In this document: one piece after another, positions 25,044 to 37,498 of the stretch
How the letters are laid out: each line of letters starts with the position of its first letter
Position numbering within the stretch: position 1 is the stretch's first letter
Source: Ulota crispa
Taxonomy: Eukaryota; Streptophyta; Bryopsida; Orthotrichales; Orthotrichaceae
Assembly (NCBI GenBank): GCA_963920765.1
Contig: OY987245.1
Span: 2,682,727-2,746,726, forward strand
Reading direction: 5' to 3'
Length of the DNA stretch: 64,000 nucleotides
Program-made: the position numbers and the translations under genes
Notes under the pieces: generated by a model
Told to the model about the DNA's origin: nothing
Seen by the model: only the letters and a program-made list of their open reading frames with translations
Database searches by the model: none

Positions 25044-26410
25044 CAACTTTTGAGATTTTCATTGGAAGTGCCAATCTTGATGCCCCCTAATATCCATTTC
25101 TAAAAAAAATCTTAACAAATATTCTAAATTTCATAGATTATAAGTATAATTTACCTCTAAATATATATTTTCTAGATTAAAAAATGGTTTGTGATGTGTG
25201 GTTTAAAATAGTGCTTAAAATATTGATATTTTAAAATCACTTTAGTTTCAAATTTTATTGATAAATATTGGTGGGTGCAATGATAAATCCCCTTATATGA
25301 TATAACCCTAACACAAGGAAAATTGTTCAAAATGATAAAAATATGTCCAAATCAATGACCAAATCTACAGAAATTATCCAATTTGATAGTTTTTTGTCAT
25401 TTTGGACACATTTGGTCAATTTGGACATGTCAATCAGGGCATAATTTCTTATAGTTAAATCACAATCTTAAATTTGTTTTGGGTCAAATAATACAATTAT
25501 GAAGAAAATCTAAATGATAACTTTCATACCTTTATATTTTCAAAAAATTGGATGATTTGGTTCTTTAATAGTTAAAATTTTGATGAAACATACTTTTTAC
25601 TGTCTACACTACATTTTTAAATCTAAAATAAGATGTTGAAGAGTTGTCCTTGTTCCAAAAGTATTATGTACAATAATTATAGGAAGAACGCTCAAAAGAT
25701 TGTCCTTGTTTCTTTTTGGATTAGCCTAGAGTAGTGTTCAAGGAGAAATTCTAGCTTTGCTATCTAAATTCCAGTGTTTGGTGGATTCAATTAGTTAACA
25801 TTGGCCAAATTTAGCTTTTTATCTCTTAGTATCTTTCAATTATTTTCCTCTTAAATCATTTTTATAGGTGGCTGATTTCCTCTTTTTTAAAATGTTTATC
25901 GATCAAAGTTTGTCAATGTTAGAAAATAGTATGTTGATGATCAAATTACTTTTTATCTTTGGCAAGAATTGAACTTAGCACAATCCTTTACCATGTAAAG
26001 GCCAAAGATTCTCCTAACTTCAAAAAATAGAAATGGCTTTGAAAACAAAAAGTTTGTAACAAATCCATGTAAAACTTAAGTTTAGAGTTATCACTTTCAT
26101 CAAGTAAAAATACTACACCTCCTCCAAGATGTTTTTCAAGATTTGTAATCAAATATTGAGATTTTGTTGCACTTTTTTACAAAACAATCACATCAATTGA
26201 AACATTGTTGTGATCAATTGACAACCCCTTTATAGATACATGCTTTGCAATTTCTAAATGTGTGTTAATCATGCAATTGCATTACTTTGGTTTAATATTA
26301 TTTTGCACAAACAAAGTCCTTTCACACATAACTATACTCACAAATTGACATTTATTGGTTTCAAAAAGTACAAGCACATTAGGATACTTCAATTTCTAAC
26401 CCTTGTTATT
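25044..26410. other. AT-rich intergenic DNA
   Basis: There is no gene. A short internal inverted repeat (ATATGTCCAAAT... against ATTTGGACATG) sits at about 25330-25430. I see nothing else I can name. Confidence 0.4.
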
Positions 26411-27143
26411 AGTAACCTTTCAACGGCCCTTCACATGCATGTTTGAGGTATTGGATCTAATTTTTTGATCTTGCAATAAACTACAAGTATCAAAGTATTC
26501 AAGTGGCCCATGCAAGTGAAGTAATGGCAAGGTAAGCCAAATGTTATACAAGTGCCTCAAGAGTCTTAATTGGGTGAAACATCATACGGGGTGCGGTGGC
26601 AAGCAATGTCTTACAAGTTACACCTGATCATTACTCATTGCAAACTTCCTTGCATGTGCTTTGTGGTTTAGGGAAATTCACTAGCAAGGGTTCAAGCATG
26701 TTTTAAACCCTTGTCAAGGCAACCCTCGCCAATTGGGTTGGTCATCATTTTTTGCACAATAGCAAATTGAAGCCCTAAAAATTTACATACAAAGACGCAG
26801 AATCTTCAATAATTTGCAAGTATATGCATTCACATCTAATCTTGCTACTCAAAAAATTTAAGATGAATCACAAGCTTTTAGAATTTTATAAAAATCATTA
26901 AACAACTACCTGCCAAAAAATGAGATTTTGTCATCACATGTTGTTTGATCAAATGTTATAATCTCCCATCTCCCACAGTCAATTATTCCCAAAATTTGCA
27001 AGCCGTCCTCTAAGTACATGTTTCACTATTTTCAATGGTTACTTTTTGTTGATCATCCAGTTGATTGAGATACAATATATCAAAGTCATAGGTCCTCCAA
27101 AACCCTTATTTTGGTGAAAACAGCCTAGGCACTTAAGGGTTAA
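26411..27143. mobile_element. TTAA-ended MITE, class A (copy 1)
   Basis: The right end is CACTTAAGGGTTAA (TTAA at 27140-27143). The left end is decayed, GTAACCTTTCAACGGCCC. The body is collinear with 44109-44867 and 53098-53859: GAGGTATTGGATCTAA, GAAGTAATGGCAAGG, GGTTCAAGCAT and TGAGATTTTGTCATCACATG all occur in order. Its right TTAA is shared with the class B element that follows. Confidence 0.75.
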
Positions 27144-27504
27144 TCCTTAAATGTCCGGTGAGTGGCCATGACATGCCCATATAGTGTTTGTACTGTAACT
27201 TCAACAGTGTTTTGATTGATGGGCACCAATAGTATTGCTTCTAAAAGTTTCAAAAGTCAATAGTGCATGCTGACCTCTTGACAATTCCAATAAAGGTAGC
27301 TTGGGACCTACCACCGTAATTTTGAATTTTCTCACAATTAGAGTTACCTAAAAATTTGAGTATATTGGATAAGATTTTTATTTACCTTCTATGACGGATC
27401 ATGTGTTTATGGTTACTTGCGAAAAAAAACAGATGAAAAACAATTTTTTTTTGTTTTTCAAGGTCAAAGGACAGAAAACATCCTCATGAACGTTTAGGGA
27501 TTAA
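27140..27504. mobile_element. TTAA-ended MITE, class B (copy 1)
   Basis: The left end is TTAATCCTTAAATGTCCGG and the right end GAACGTTTAGGGATTAA. At 365 bp it is nearly the same length as class B copies at 43329-43698 and 60310-60679 (370 bp each). All three share CAAAAGTCAATAGTGCATG-like and TGTGAATTTTCTCACAATT-like blocks. It begins in the TTAA that closes the preceding class A element. Confidence 0.8.
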
Positions 27505-27895
27505 TCCAATTGTTTATTATCAAAACATCATATAGCCAATATTTTAGGGAATGGGCAAGCAAAGATCCAAAATCCACCCCTTCATATAACTAGACAGGTT
27601 TCCAATAGTTTTTGTCTTTCATCGATTGATGGTCTTTCAAGTTTGCTCTAGATTTACAACCTCCAACTTTGAAATCAAACCAATTATTTTGCCAAATCAG
27701 CCGGTTAACAATACGCTAACTGCCGGTTCTCCCTAATCGCTGACTATAATGATTAGTAATTACTGTATCTGATATGAAAATGCACAACTTGCCACGAGTT
27801 GATAATGAACATATCTTCTACTAGAGCCAACATAAATACTACACATTGTCCAAGTTTGCTGCATTTTCAAACCAACTCACAAAATTTAGATTATA

Positions 27896-28298
27896 TTTAT
27901 AAAGGGAATTGATATACGCACACCGGAGGGGGTTGATATTTGCAGGGGTAAATTTTAGATTTCTACCATCATAAAGCTGAATTTGAGAGATTTGAATTCA
28001 GATTTGGACTTAGAGACCATGATTTAGTCTAGAACCGCAAAAAAAGTTGCAATTCAAAATCATTCAATCAAAAAGTTTAACTAGGAAAAAAAGTGTTACT
28101 TTCACTTTTGATTGTAAAAAAAAATAAGTTTTTTCATTGAATGTTGTTGAATTGTAACTTTTTTTTGTACTTCTAGATTAAATCATGATCTCGAAGTCCA
28201 AATCTGAATCCAAAGAATTTAGCTTTATGATGGCAGATATCTAAAACTTACCCCGGGGGTGTGCAAATATCAACCTGCATATATCAATTCCCTTTATA
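27896..28298. repeat. Long hairpin repeat, family H (copy 1)
   Basis: This is a near-perfect foldback. TATAAAGGGAATTGATAT at the left pairs with ATATCAATTCCCTTTATA at the right. Inside, TTAGATTTCTACCATCATAA pairs with TTATGATGGCAGATATCTAA. Arms are about 190 bp around a short centre. A diverged copy with the same arm core lies at 43699-44108. It is non-coding; a transcript would be a long double-stranded stem. Confidence 0.85.
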
Positions 28299-28772
28299 AA
28301 ACCTCTAAACTTTACTTTCAAATCATACCCAAAAAGTAAACGAAATTAAATAACGACTGCCTTCAAGAAATTGGTTTTGCAACAACTGAATTACCTAGGG
28401 CCAGAATGGCTACTAGACTCCACTAAACGAATCAACCTAGGCACATTCTCAATTTGATCCATCGAAACATGATGTACAGTACCAGGCAAGCATGAATTAT
28501 CCGGTGCCTTGGTGCAGTTCAAATAACTTCCCATAATATATAGCAAAATTGAAATTTTGTTGTTTTGAATTATAAAAATTGATTCTTATGCAATCTCAAC
28601 CAAATATACTAAATTTTGATTCCAAAAAATCATAACTCTATTTTTGGTGAATTATTTTGTATTAAATTCATGATTTTACATGAAAATTGATCGAAGAAAA
28701 TTGGTGATGAATTTTTTAGATTTGATTACATGGATACATCCATACGCACATTTTCCCTTCTAAAAATAACCC

Positions 28773-29028
28773 CTTAAATAACAAAATTATGTTTGACAAA
28801 GAGTTCAATGTGCAGTGTGGTAAGACCAAAATTTGTAAAATAGATATTTCTTTATGATGATCAATTTATGTTATTTGATTCATACGATGTGACTAAATTT
28901 GTACCTTTGAACATGAAAATATGTTTACTTAGCCAAAAACTAGTTAAAAATTAGAAATATCTACTTTATAATTTTTGGTCTTACCACAACCCACTTTGAA
29001 CTCTTTGTCAATCATAATTTTGTAACTT
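28773..29028. repeat. Small hairpin inside the large foldback
   Basis: AACAAAATTATGTTTGACAA at about 28780-28800 pairs with TTGTCAATCATAATTTTGT near 29007-29025. GTGGTAAGACCAAAA pairs with TTTTGGTCTTACCAC. Arms are about 75 bp. It abuts the TTAA element on its right. Confidence 0.75.
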
Positions 29029-29941
29029 AACCCTTTAAAGACCACAAACATTTTCCCAAAATCCACTAGAAAGTGGGGCAATAAGATTAGATGTGCATTC
29101 GAAACATATATGGACCCAATTTGAATAATCCAACCGTACAAATGTGAAGGACACCTTGTTTGCTGCAATGCATCAAAATTTCAGCTAGATCTACCGTTGG
29201 AGGTGAAATATTATAATGATTGAGTGAGCCATATATGGGAAATCTCTAGTTTTTCATGCTTATGTGGTTTTAAATGGTAGCGCTCCATGCAAGCTTTGAT
29301 TGAGAAGAGTCTTACATTTCTAGAAAGTAGGGTTTTCCACCTTTCCAACAAGACTAGTTTCACTCAAAATAAATAAAAATAGCAATCACAAGGTGTAGCT
29401 AAGTGGACAAAAAGGGTCAAAAAACCCACTTTCTTTGCTACCCTAGAACGGTTCTACAAGAAATTTGATAATTATTCTAGAAAATCCAATTGGTGAAAGC
29501 AATCAAGAATTGGCCTTAAATGTAGGATGAACATTTTTTTAAATAAATTGATAGCATCATTTCAATGGATTCTCAAATAGTACAATTGTACTACTACCGT
29601 ATAGAGAAACAATACAAGCATATTTCTTGAGCAATTTGAAGTTTTTTAAGATTGCACAATTGAAATGTGGCATTCTTCTTGGATGTTTGATGTATTGTGT
29701 TGTTGCTTTGATCCATCTTTGACCAAATATGGATATATATTTTGAGGCCATGATGTATAAATACCATTATTTATCAACTCCCATATCTGATTCTATTGTC
29801 GTTTCTTGGGTTGGATGCAAAATTCTTGTGATCACAAGCGTTCTTCAAGATCATTTTCTAAATTGTTGAGCGGTTTTACTATATAGGCCAAAAACTACTC
29901 TCCCGAACCAAAATATGGTTTGGTGGTCTCTAAAGGGTTAA
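29027..29941. mobile_element. TTAA-ended MITE, 915 bp
   Basis: The left end TTAACCCTTTAAAGACCAC is mirrored by GTGGTCTCTAAAGGGTTAA at 29923-29941, a 19-bp inverted repeat with one mismatch. Its interior is not obviously shared with the other classes. It lies in the centre of the large foldback element. Confidence 0.8.
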
Positions 29942-30258
29942 GAGGGTCCTTTTCAAAAGGGAAAATGTGCATATGGATGTTTCCAACATATCCATGTAAT
30001 CAAATCTAAGAAATTCATCACCAATTTTCTTCAATCAAATTTCATGTAAAATCATGAATTTAATACAAAATAATTCACCAAAAATAGGATTTTGATTTTT
30101 TAGAATCAAATTTTGGTATGCTTGATTGGGATTGCATAAGAATCAATCTTTATAATTCAAAACAACAAAATTTCAATTTTGCTATGTATTATGGGAAGTT
30201 CTTTGAATGGCAGCAAGGCACCGGACAATTCATGCTTGCCTGGTACTGTACATGTTTG

Positions 30259-30590
30259 ACATTCGTACAATATTAAATTCTTCATAGAGCACAAATTACG
30301 TAAAAGTGATCAAGATCAAGTTCTGATCCATCGAGAACAAGTTCTGATCCATCAAAATACCAATATCTGCAGAGCCAAAATATTATTAGTTTAGGGATTT
30401 CCTAAAGATGTTCAATTTCGTAGATAAAGTTAACAATAAGTACGTAAATGAATTGCTTTTACACATTCTTGGTTTCTTGATCGTCGATTGGGAAATGAAT
30501 TTCTAAGAATTATGCCTTAAAAACATGAACCCAGCATTAAGTGCAGTATTAGAAAAACTGGAATCACTGTTAGGTCAAAATCACTGAGCT
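30259..30590. other. Short intergenic stretch
   Basis: I see no gene here. An imperfect direct repeat (CAAGTTCTGATCCATC, twice) lies at about 30318-30355. Confidence 0.4.
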
Positions 30591-30638
30591 ACAATTACTG
30601 AAGACTACAATTACTGGAGACTACAATTACTGGAGACT
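30591..30638. repeat. Minisatellite, three 16-bp units
   Basis: There are three head-to-tail copies of ACAATTACTGGAGACT; the first has A for G at one position. Confidence 0.95.
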
Positions 30639-31448
30639 ACAAAACCTTCGAACTCCAAAGGATTCCTTGCATATACTTAATTTTTGCAATGGAAATTAAT
30701 ATCACCCACATTGACTACAAAATTTGGTACACCAAACGACCCATATCATAATATACAAGAGCTGCAAATGTCAGTAAGGTTCAGAGTTTATCTACAATAT
30801 CCCAGCAACCTATGCTGCGAAGGCAAAAAATTTGAAATTTACACTGCAAAGGTTTTCATAGCAACGTTACGATAGCGGTTTGCACCATTTCTGCTTCGAG
30901 AGTGTGGAATAGCAACACTCAAGCACTCGTTGCTGAAGCAAACGAGGTTGAATGTTGCACTCGGATACATATCTGCTCAGAAATAAACGATAGAGCAGCA
31001 GAACTACCGAAGAAGCAAGCAGGCAACCGACCACTAGAAGTGAAAATGAAAAAACTGCAGACCATGAAGGGAAAATGATAAAGCCACAAATCCAAGGGTG
31101 CAGCGCAGCTTGAAGATAACAAAACCGAAAGAAATCCAGAGAGTCGCCTTGTTTTGGAATCTTGAAAAGGAGAAGGGGAGGGTTTGTAGCATCATCCAAC
31201 TTTGTCCACCTCCAGAAGCTTATAGACGATTAGTCCTGCAAACCCAACTCGCCTGGGAAACAATTGCAGTTTAAACTTCCTCCACGTCCCGTCGTCATCA
31301 ACTGATAATTCTTTTCCCAGAGCGATCGGTTCCTTCCTTCATTCCTCATTGAAGCCCTTTCATGTCGAAATGCTGATTCATTGGCGAGCTGTCAAAGAGC
31401 CCTCCTACAAAAGACTGACTTGGATCCAAACTGAAGAGAGTCTTCTTC
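30639..31448. other. Downstream region of the ABI3-like gene
   Basis: This non-coding stretch is GC-richer from about 30860 and lies beyond the stop codon of the minus-strand ABI3-like gene, so it probably includes its 3' UTR. The 110-codon minus-strand frame at 30867-31199 has no recognisable domain and is not called. Confidence 0.45.
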
Positions 31449-34400
31449 CTAGCCCTCAGGCTTTGTCTTTGTCCCTGTCATGATCTCCTCAAGATGGAAG
31501 TCCAAGTTCAAGCTTGGAAACCGTTCCAACGAATGAAGGCTACTGTCAGACCCCAACGAGGGGCCCATGCTCAGCATCATTTCCTTCAAAAATGGATCAT
31601 CGTCCAGAGCCGCTGGCTCCTCCTTTACGCATTTTTCGGGAGGTCCCCCTCCATACAGCCGTTGAACGAGCATGCCATTTTCCTTTGGAGAGGTCGGTTC
31701 CACGTGCGAACCGTCTGCCAAGCTGTGTGCAAATTTCATCTGTACCGGTTCTATGTCTGGTCTTGGAATTCTCTTCTTCTTTCCTCGCATAACCTGCAAA
31801 AACACAGCAAAAAGCTCAGTCATCATACCTCCTATAGGAAAAGCGGTTTCAAACTAAGCTTACATTTCAGTAATTCAACAATCACCCTTACAAAGATCCA
31901 CTGAGAAAGTTGCCTAACAAGAAAACGTCATCAACAACCTCAAATCCTCTCTTGTTAGGATGTCAAGACTCTAAGACGCTCAACTGTTCCGCTGACCATT
32001 GAAGTCGTCTCAAGAAATTTACTTACATAACCCCCTTGGTGACTCCTATAAAGTAAGAGTAGATCTCCTTCCACTAGGCGGTGAGATTTCACAAAGTCTC
32101 CTGCAAAGCTCGAAGACAGTAATTTTGATTGTAGTCAGAAACTGGATGTAAACAATTTGGACTTGTTTAAACGTAGACTATCCACCAATGTAAGTAGTAA
32201 TCAAGATATAGATACAGAAGAGAAAGCCTAGAACTGTTCAAATCCATATGAAGTACAATTCCAGAATACTCACCAGTATTCTCCAGTAGATACATTCGGC
32301 TTTTGTTATTTGGCCAGAACCTACTCACACAAAGCATTTCAATAAAAGATTACGGACTTCTCAAATGCAACGAGCATGGAGACCAACTATTTTAATGTTT
32401 GGATGGACCTAGAACACCCAGAAAAATGCATATGATCTTGAACATTAGGTTCATTAGCTTCAGCCATAGTTAAACGACCTAAAGTTTAATTTGTCTAGCA
32501 CCCCCATTACTAGCACCGGATCTTGTAGATGAAGCACACGCGAGCTGAGAAGAACCGTCAAAAAAAACAATATATCCACACTTACGATGAAGCACCCGAA
32601 GTAACTAAGGGTGACGACCCCATTTTAGGCGGAGGAGTTACACTGAAAGAAAACAACAAGCAACAACAACAGCAATTCAAGGATGGGCAAATTATAGAGA
32701 CACGAACCCAGAAATCCTCTTACGTCTCAAGAAAAATCTGAACATACTCGAGATGAAACCTCTACATAGTTCAAAAAACCAAAAGAGAAACTCCGTGGGT
32801 AAACTATCCAATAGTGAACTTTTTTCATCTCACCATTTTCTCAAAAAATCCCAAGGCAAGAAAAAACCAACGCAAAAAACACAGCAACACCAGGCTATGG
32901 AAAAGCACATGGTGCCGCTCGCCACTGATCAGGAAAAGGACAAAAACATAGATGACAGGAGTTACGGACAAGCTCCAGATTACTATTGCCCATAGTACTC
33001 ACTAGAAATAAAATAAAAAGACCAAGAAAATTCAGGAACTATAACAAACTGATCCATACCTGTATCTGAGATTCCAAATATGGCCTGAGTCATAATCTTC
33101 TATCTTTATGGACATACCTCCTCGCATCGCAAGAGAAGGCATGTGCTGCTCTGCTTCTTTCTGCAAGACGGGTAATGAGTGATGAATAGAAAGTTACTGT
33201 CCAAAAACTATTGTACACAAACTACAATGATTAGAGTGCCTGTACTCCCAGCAATCAAGTGGTTGAGAAGCAGCCAACTAACCTTCGGAAGTACTATACG
33301 CCCGAGATTGCCGACATCACTCGGTCGAAGTTCCTTCTGAAGGACCAAAGCAAGAGATTCCGTGTTCTGGCCCTGAAAGAACTTTTAAAAACATCCTTTA
33401 GAAGAAACGCAAGAATATGGAGCATCCTCAAAATCAGAAGATTCCCAAGTAATTATATCCGTAATAGTGGTGCGATTTTAGTAATTGTAGTTCAAGAACC
33501 CAATATTAAGTAAAAACCATAGCTTTGGAAGCTAATGCTCAAATGAAGTAACTTTAGATGCATATTTCTATGGTTTAAAGATTTACGGTATGATATTTTC
33601 TTTCTACTCAGACAATCTGTTAACCTTCCTTCAAGTTCCTAAACGATACGAACGAAGCCACTTTTGACCATTTGGAATTGAACCGGACGTACTTGTATAG
33701 CCAGGAAAGGCCACTTCTATATCAATAAGAATTGGAATTAGTCGTTTAAGAAGCTTCAAGGAAAATTAAAAATTGTACTAGTAGAAAAGAGAATGTCATA
33801 AATCTAACAAAAGGCCTAAGGAGTTCCTGTTGTTCGCTAAAAAAATCCAGTATCGGCATTCTACTTATAGTTCAAAAACTTCAGTGTTCCTCAATAATCC
33901 GTTGAAAGTCCCAATATTTCAGACATCTCAAGAACGGTAACGCTTACAATCAATGAAGATAATAATTTTTCAAAAAAACTCTCATTTTTGGTGTCACTAA
34001 TAATGAGAGGGACTCTCAAACATATTGCTGAACTCTAAAATTGAGTTGACGTCTACAATTTGTGCTGCAGATCATTACTGTAAAGTGCTCCAACGTACCT
34101 TCCGTCCAACAGTGGCAGAAGAATTTTGGAAAGTGGTTTGGGCACCAGACGACCCCGACTTCTTCAGTGTTGATGGTGCAGCACAATTATTCAACAATGT
34201 TCCACTGCCTACAGAAGCAGGGGTTGTTGCAGCATGACTAGCTGCTCGTGATTGACTGGATTGCCTCTGCCGGGCCATTCTGTGTCTTCGTGCTGCTCTT
34301 GTAGCCATGGCCGGAGTCTGCTCTACAGAAGGCATGCCAATATGTGCACTGGTGAAGGGCATAACTGGAGGCTGCAGCGGCATTCCATAACTCAGCTGAG

Positions 34401-35109
34401 GCATGCATGGGGCCATTATACCGGGACTCGCCATCTCAGGCTTGTAGGCTTCCGGAGTACTCACGAAACTGCTCGGACAAAACCCTGTGTCTACATTTTC
34501 TAGTCCAGCACTCATCTCTGGCTCCCCCATCATTAGCCTTCGGGATTTAAAGCGCTGAAAATGATGCACGTCTCGCTCTGAAACCTGCTTTGTCGAAGGG
34601 GGCTGCAGAATGCCATTGAGACACTGAAACGCATCAGAGTTCGACTGAAGAGTCACATCCCCTGAAGAGGATGAATTCAGCAGTGTATTGGAAGGTGGAA
34701 GTGGTTGTTGCGGAGACGATGATTTGCTCTCTCTTTGTTGCTTCACCCACAGCATAATATACCCCATCAAACCCTTGAGACCTTTCTCCCCACCGCCCAA
34801 GCTCTGCATAGCTTTGTTCAATACACTTTCGTTGACTGTCACCTTCTTCAGCATAGCACGCACGTCCTCATCCATCAGCATGGCACGTACTTCGTCATCC
34901 GTCAGCATAGCACCGATGTCGTCAGAACCGTTGGTAGTGCTTGTTGAATGGTTACGTTCAGAGGAGGTTGTGGAACAGGATGGCAGGGATCCATCCTGCG
35001 ATGAGTAATCTCCACTGCCTAGATTCTCCACGCCAGAAGAACCAGGTTGCAAAAAAGAAATGCTGGGCAGAGTGTGCGTGTCCTGCCATAAGTCCCCTTT
35101 GCTCTCCAT
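31449..35109 (-). CDS. ABI3: ABI3/VP1-like B3-domain transcription factor
   Basis: This is a complete six-exon gene on the minus strand: 35109-34099, 33372-33283, 33160-33060, 32320-32274, 32100-32027 and 31793-31449. It encodes 555 residues and every junction fits GT/AG and reading phase. I start at the ATG giving [10 protein letters not shown]; the frame stays open to a GTG three codons upstream. ABI3/VP1 factors control ABA-responsive and desiccation genes by binding RY elements. The B1-like region (about 81-123) includes [13 protein letters not shown], and the B2-like basic region has RRHRMARQR (about 274-282). The B3 DNA-binding domain (about 345-450) includes [48 protein letters not shown] and [17 protein letters not shown]. 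The acidic, Ser-rich C-terminus ends TKPEG. The N-terminus is short compared with seed-plant ABI3. Four of its five introns interrupt or closely border the B3 domain. Confidence 0.95.
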
Positions 35110-37495
35110 GCTTCGCACTGCTCTTCACCCTTCCTCAATGTTCGTGCGATCGGGTCCACCCAGAATATCAATCAAAAACTCCAATTCCAGGTGTTAGCAC
35201 TCTCCGCACCTGTAACGCATCAAAAAAGTATTTGAAACAAGCCTGCATGGTCCCTAAAAAATGGACCTTAACATCCCTCCGTACATGCCAAGAATAGAAG
35301 AAAAAGTTGACAGCAGAATCAGCTCAGAAACAATTCATCCTTAATGGTGCGTTTCCACACCATAACAGGTAGAAATTGTAAATGACTGGAAGCATCATCC
35401 CGTTCCCTTCTTGTGGCAGATTATAGTTTCAATCGGAAGCAAAACAAAGATTAACATGAAAGCATAACCACAAAGTAAAATCCAGAGTCTCGACGCCTAC
35501 TTGCATATGGTATTAGTCATAGTGCTATAAAGGGCATTAACAAGGTTTAAATAAATTCGCTTCTGAAACCTTTGCTTGCATCACTCCTAATACCAGTGCG
35601 AATGGACAATAATGTGGTCACACTTCCTGCTGCGGGTGTGAAATACACATATCCTTAGTTCCGCTTCTAACGGAGTGCTGCCAGAGAGACAAGTTCAAAT
35701 AGGAGGATGGGTGGCACCTGAAGAAGAAGGTTGCATGCCAGTATTCCCTCCACTACATGATTGCACAAAGTCTACCACATGCCAGCTCCCGACAGCGATC
35801 TCACAACGACATCTTATGAGCCTCCCATTTTGCACCACACCCGCACCTCGAACCACAAGCATAAATCCTTTCAAGCTGCCGATGGAATACAAATAGACAG
35901 CCCTTCTTCAGTTACTAAAAGCCTTCCTTTCCCTTCGCCCTGTAAAAATCTTCCGAGGATCCCTTCAGATTCAAGCCATGGCAAAACAGCCAGTTCGCTA
36001 TCCTCAACAGCGGTATGACTCACGGTATCTCCGTAACCTCACGTAGGGGCACTGGCAAGAAAACGGCACTTTTAAACGATACCGAATCTGTCGTGGTGAA
36101 GAAGATGCAACTCATGTCCCAGAGAGTTGAAGCTGCTGCTGCTAAATCGTATCCTCTGAAGCTGCCAACATCAATGTAGACCTCCACCACAGCCGTTACC
36201 TCTGTGATTCAATCCACGGCAGTGGCATGAGGAGCGATGCAGAGCAAAGTCAAAGAGCCCTAGACTACATGACTTCAAGCACAAGCCAGCCCCAACCCCC
36301 GAGCATCAAGTCCAGATTCCTCTCACTTCCACACAGCACTACACCATCACACCCTCCCACCTACTCCGCGACTCCAACGCTTCCAACATCACCAACACTC
36401 ACCGACCGTTCAAACCAGAAAATGTCCAACAACAACAACCGACGCCGAAAGAAAAATGCCAGCTTTGCAGTTTGTACCTAACAGGATACCTCTCGGAAAG
36501 CGATCATGGAAGGAGGGATCCTAAAAAGCACCAGCTTGAAAGCACGAGCAATAAGCACTAGGGAGCAGTCACGAACGGACGGCACGGCACGGGCGCAAGT
36601 GCCACAGTTAGTAAGCGAGGATGAGAAACAACAAGATGACGACGACGTTGATGGTGGAACCGGTCCAACGCAGAAACACGGAGAAACCGGATAGGGCTGT
36701 GGCTATGGCGGAGGGCGGAGTCACTTGCACTGCGGGCAGCGACAATGAGCAGCAAGAGTGGGGGGCTCGCAGCAGCAGCTCGGCCAGGCAAGAGAAGGCA
36801 TGTGGCAAGTGGGCTGATGTGGCCGAATCTTGGGGATTCGCTTCTATTCGCTCCTGCCACGTGCCGTGCATTTACTTGAGGAAGCGGGGTAAAGGTGACT
36901 TGGCGCCTCCCCGACCAGGGAGCTTTTGGGGAGCTCCTGGTAGCCTTGGGGGAAGCTGCGCAAACTTCAAATAGGATAAGGATGAATTTCATCCACCACG
37001 GCTGATGTTGTCGGCTTAATTAGGACGTGTGTGCGCAATGATCGGGGAGAACCGGCTGTCAATACATAGCTACAATGCAGCTGGTTGAAATGGCCAAAGT
37101 ACAGGTTGACATGGCAAAAGAACCGGTTGATTTTTGAAACTATTGGATGGTGATTTGGTCAACTTTTCTTTATTACAAATATCTATGAACTATCTGGTGC
37201 ATGCCGGTGGAGAACCGGTTGAAAGTGGAAAAGGCTGGATTTTGGCCGGTGAAGGTCCAAAATCTCCCCGGGGCGCTGCACAAAGTGTGGCATGAGCGCC
37301 GACGCCGTGCTCCTATCCCTGGTGCCTCCCTGCCCAAGTTTTCACTTTGTAAACTATTCACACTTAAGTTACTTGACTTACCCCCCTTCCCCCCTGAAAT
37401 CTCACGACCTGATTGGCGGACTCCTCACAACCCGAACTTAGGCTATTGTCCCCCATCCCAACTCTGCAAGACCCACCTCAACGTTACATCCCAAC
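35110..37495. promoter_or_regulatory. Upstream region of the ABI3-like gene
   Basis: From the ABI3 start to about 37000 the DNA is GC-richer than the surrounding repeats, consistent with a long leader and promoter for the minus-strand gene. Overlapping open frames on both strands (for example 36227-36481 + and 36558-36992 -) are low-complexity Ser/Pro/Arg-rich translations with no domain. Any leader exon or intron cannot be placed without transcript data. Confidence 0.4.
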
Positions 37496-37498
37496 TTA

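Larger units (their letters stand above)
28465..30258. repeat. Large foldback element with about 300-bp arms
   Basis: The arms at about 28465-28770 and 29950-30258 are inverted copies: GTACAGTACCAGGCAAGCAT pairs with ATGCTTGCCTGGTACTGTAC, and TTACATGGATACATCCATA with TATGGATGTTTCCAACATA-type sequence. A third, solo copy of the arm occurs at about 54230-54420. The centre is filled by a smaller hairpin (28773-29028) and a TTAA element (29027-29941). Confidence 0.8.

Noticed and set aside
36558..36992. 144-codon minus-strand frame upstream of ABI3
   Set aside because: The translation is low-complexity and overlaps another frame of 117 codons on the plus strand. Neither shows a domain.
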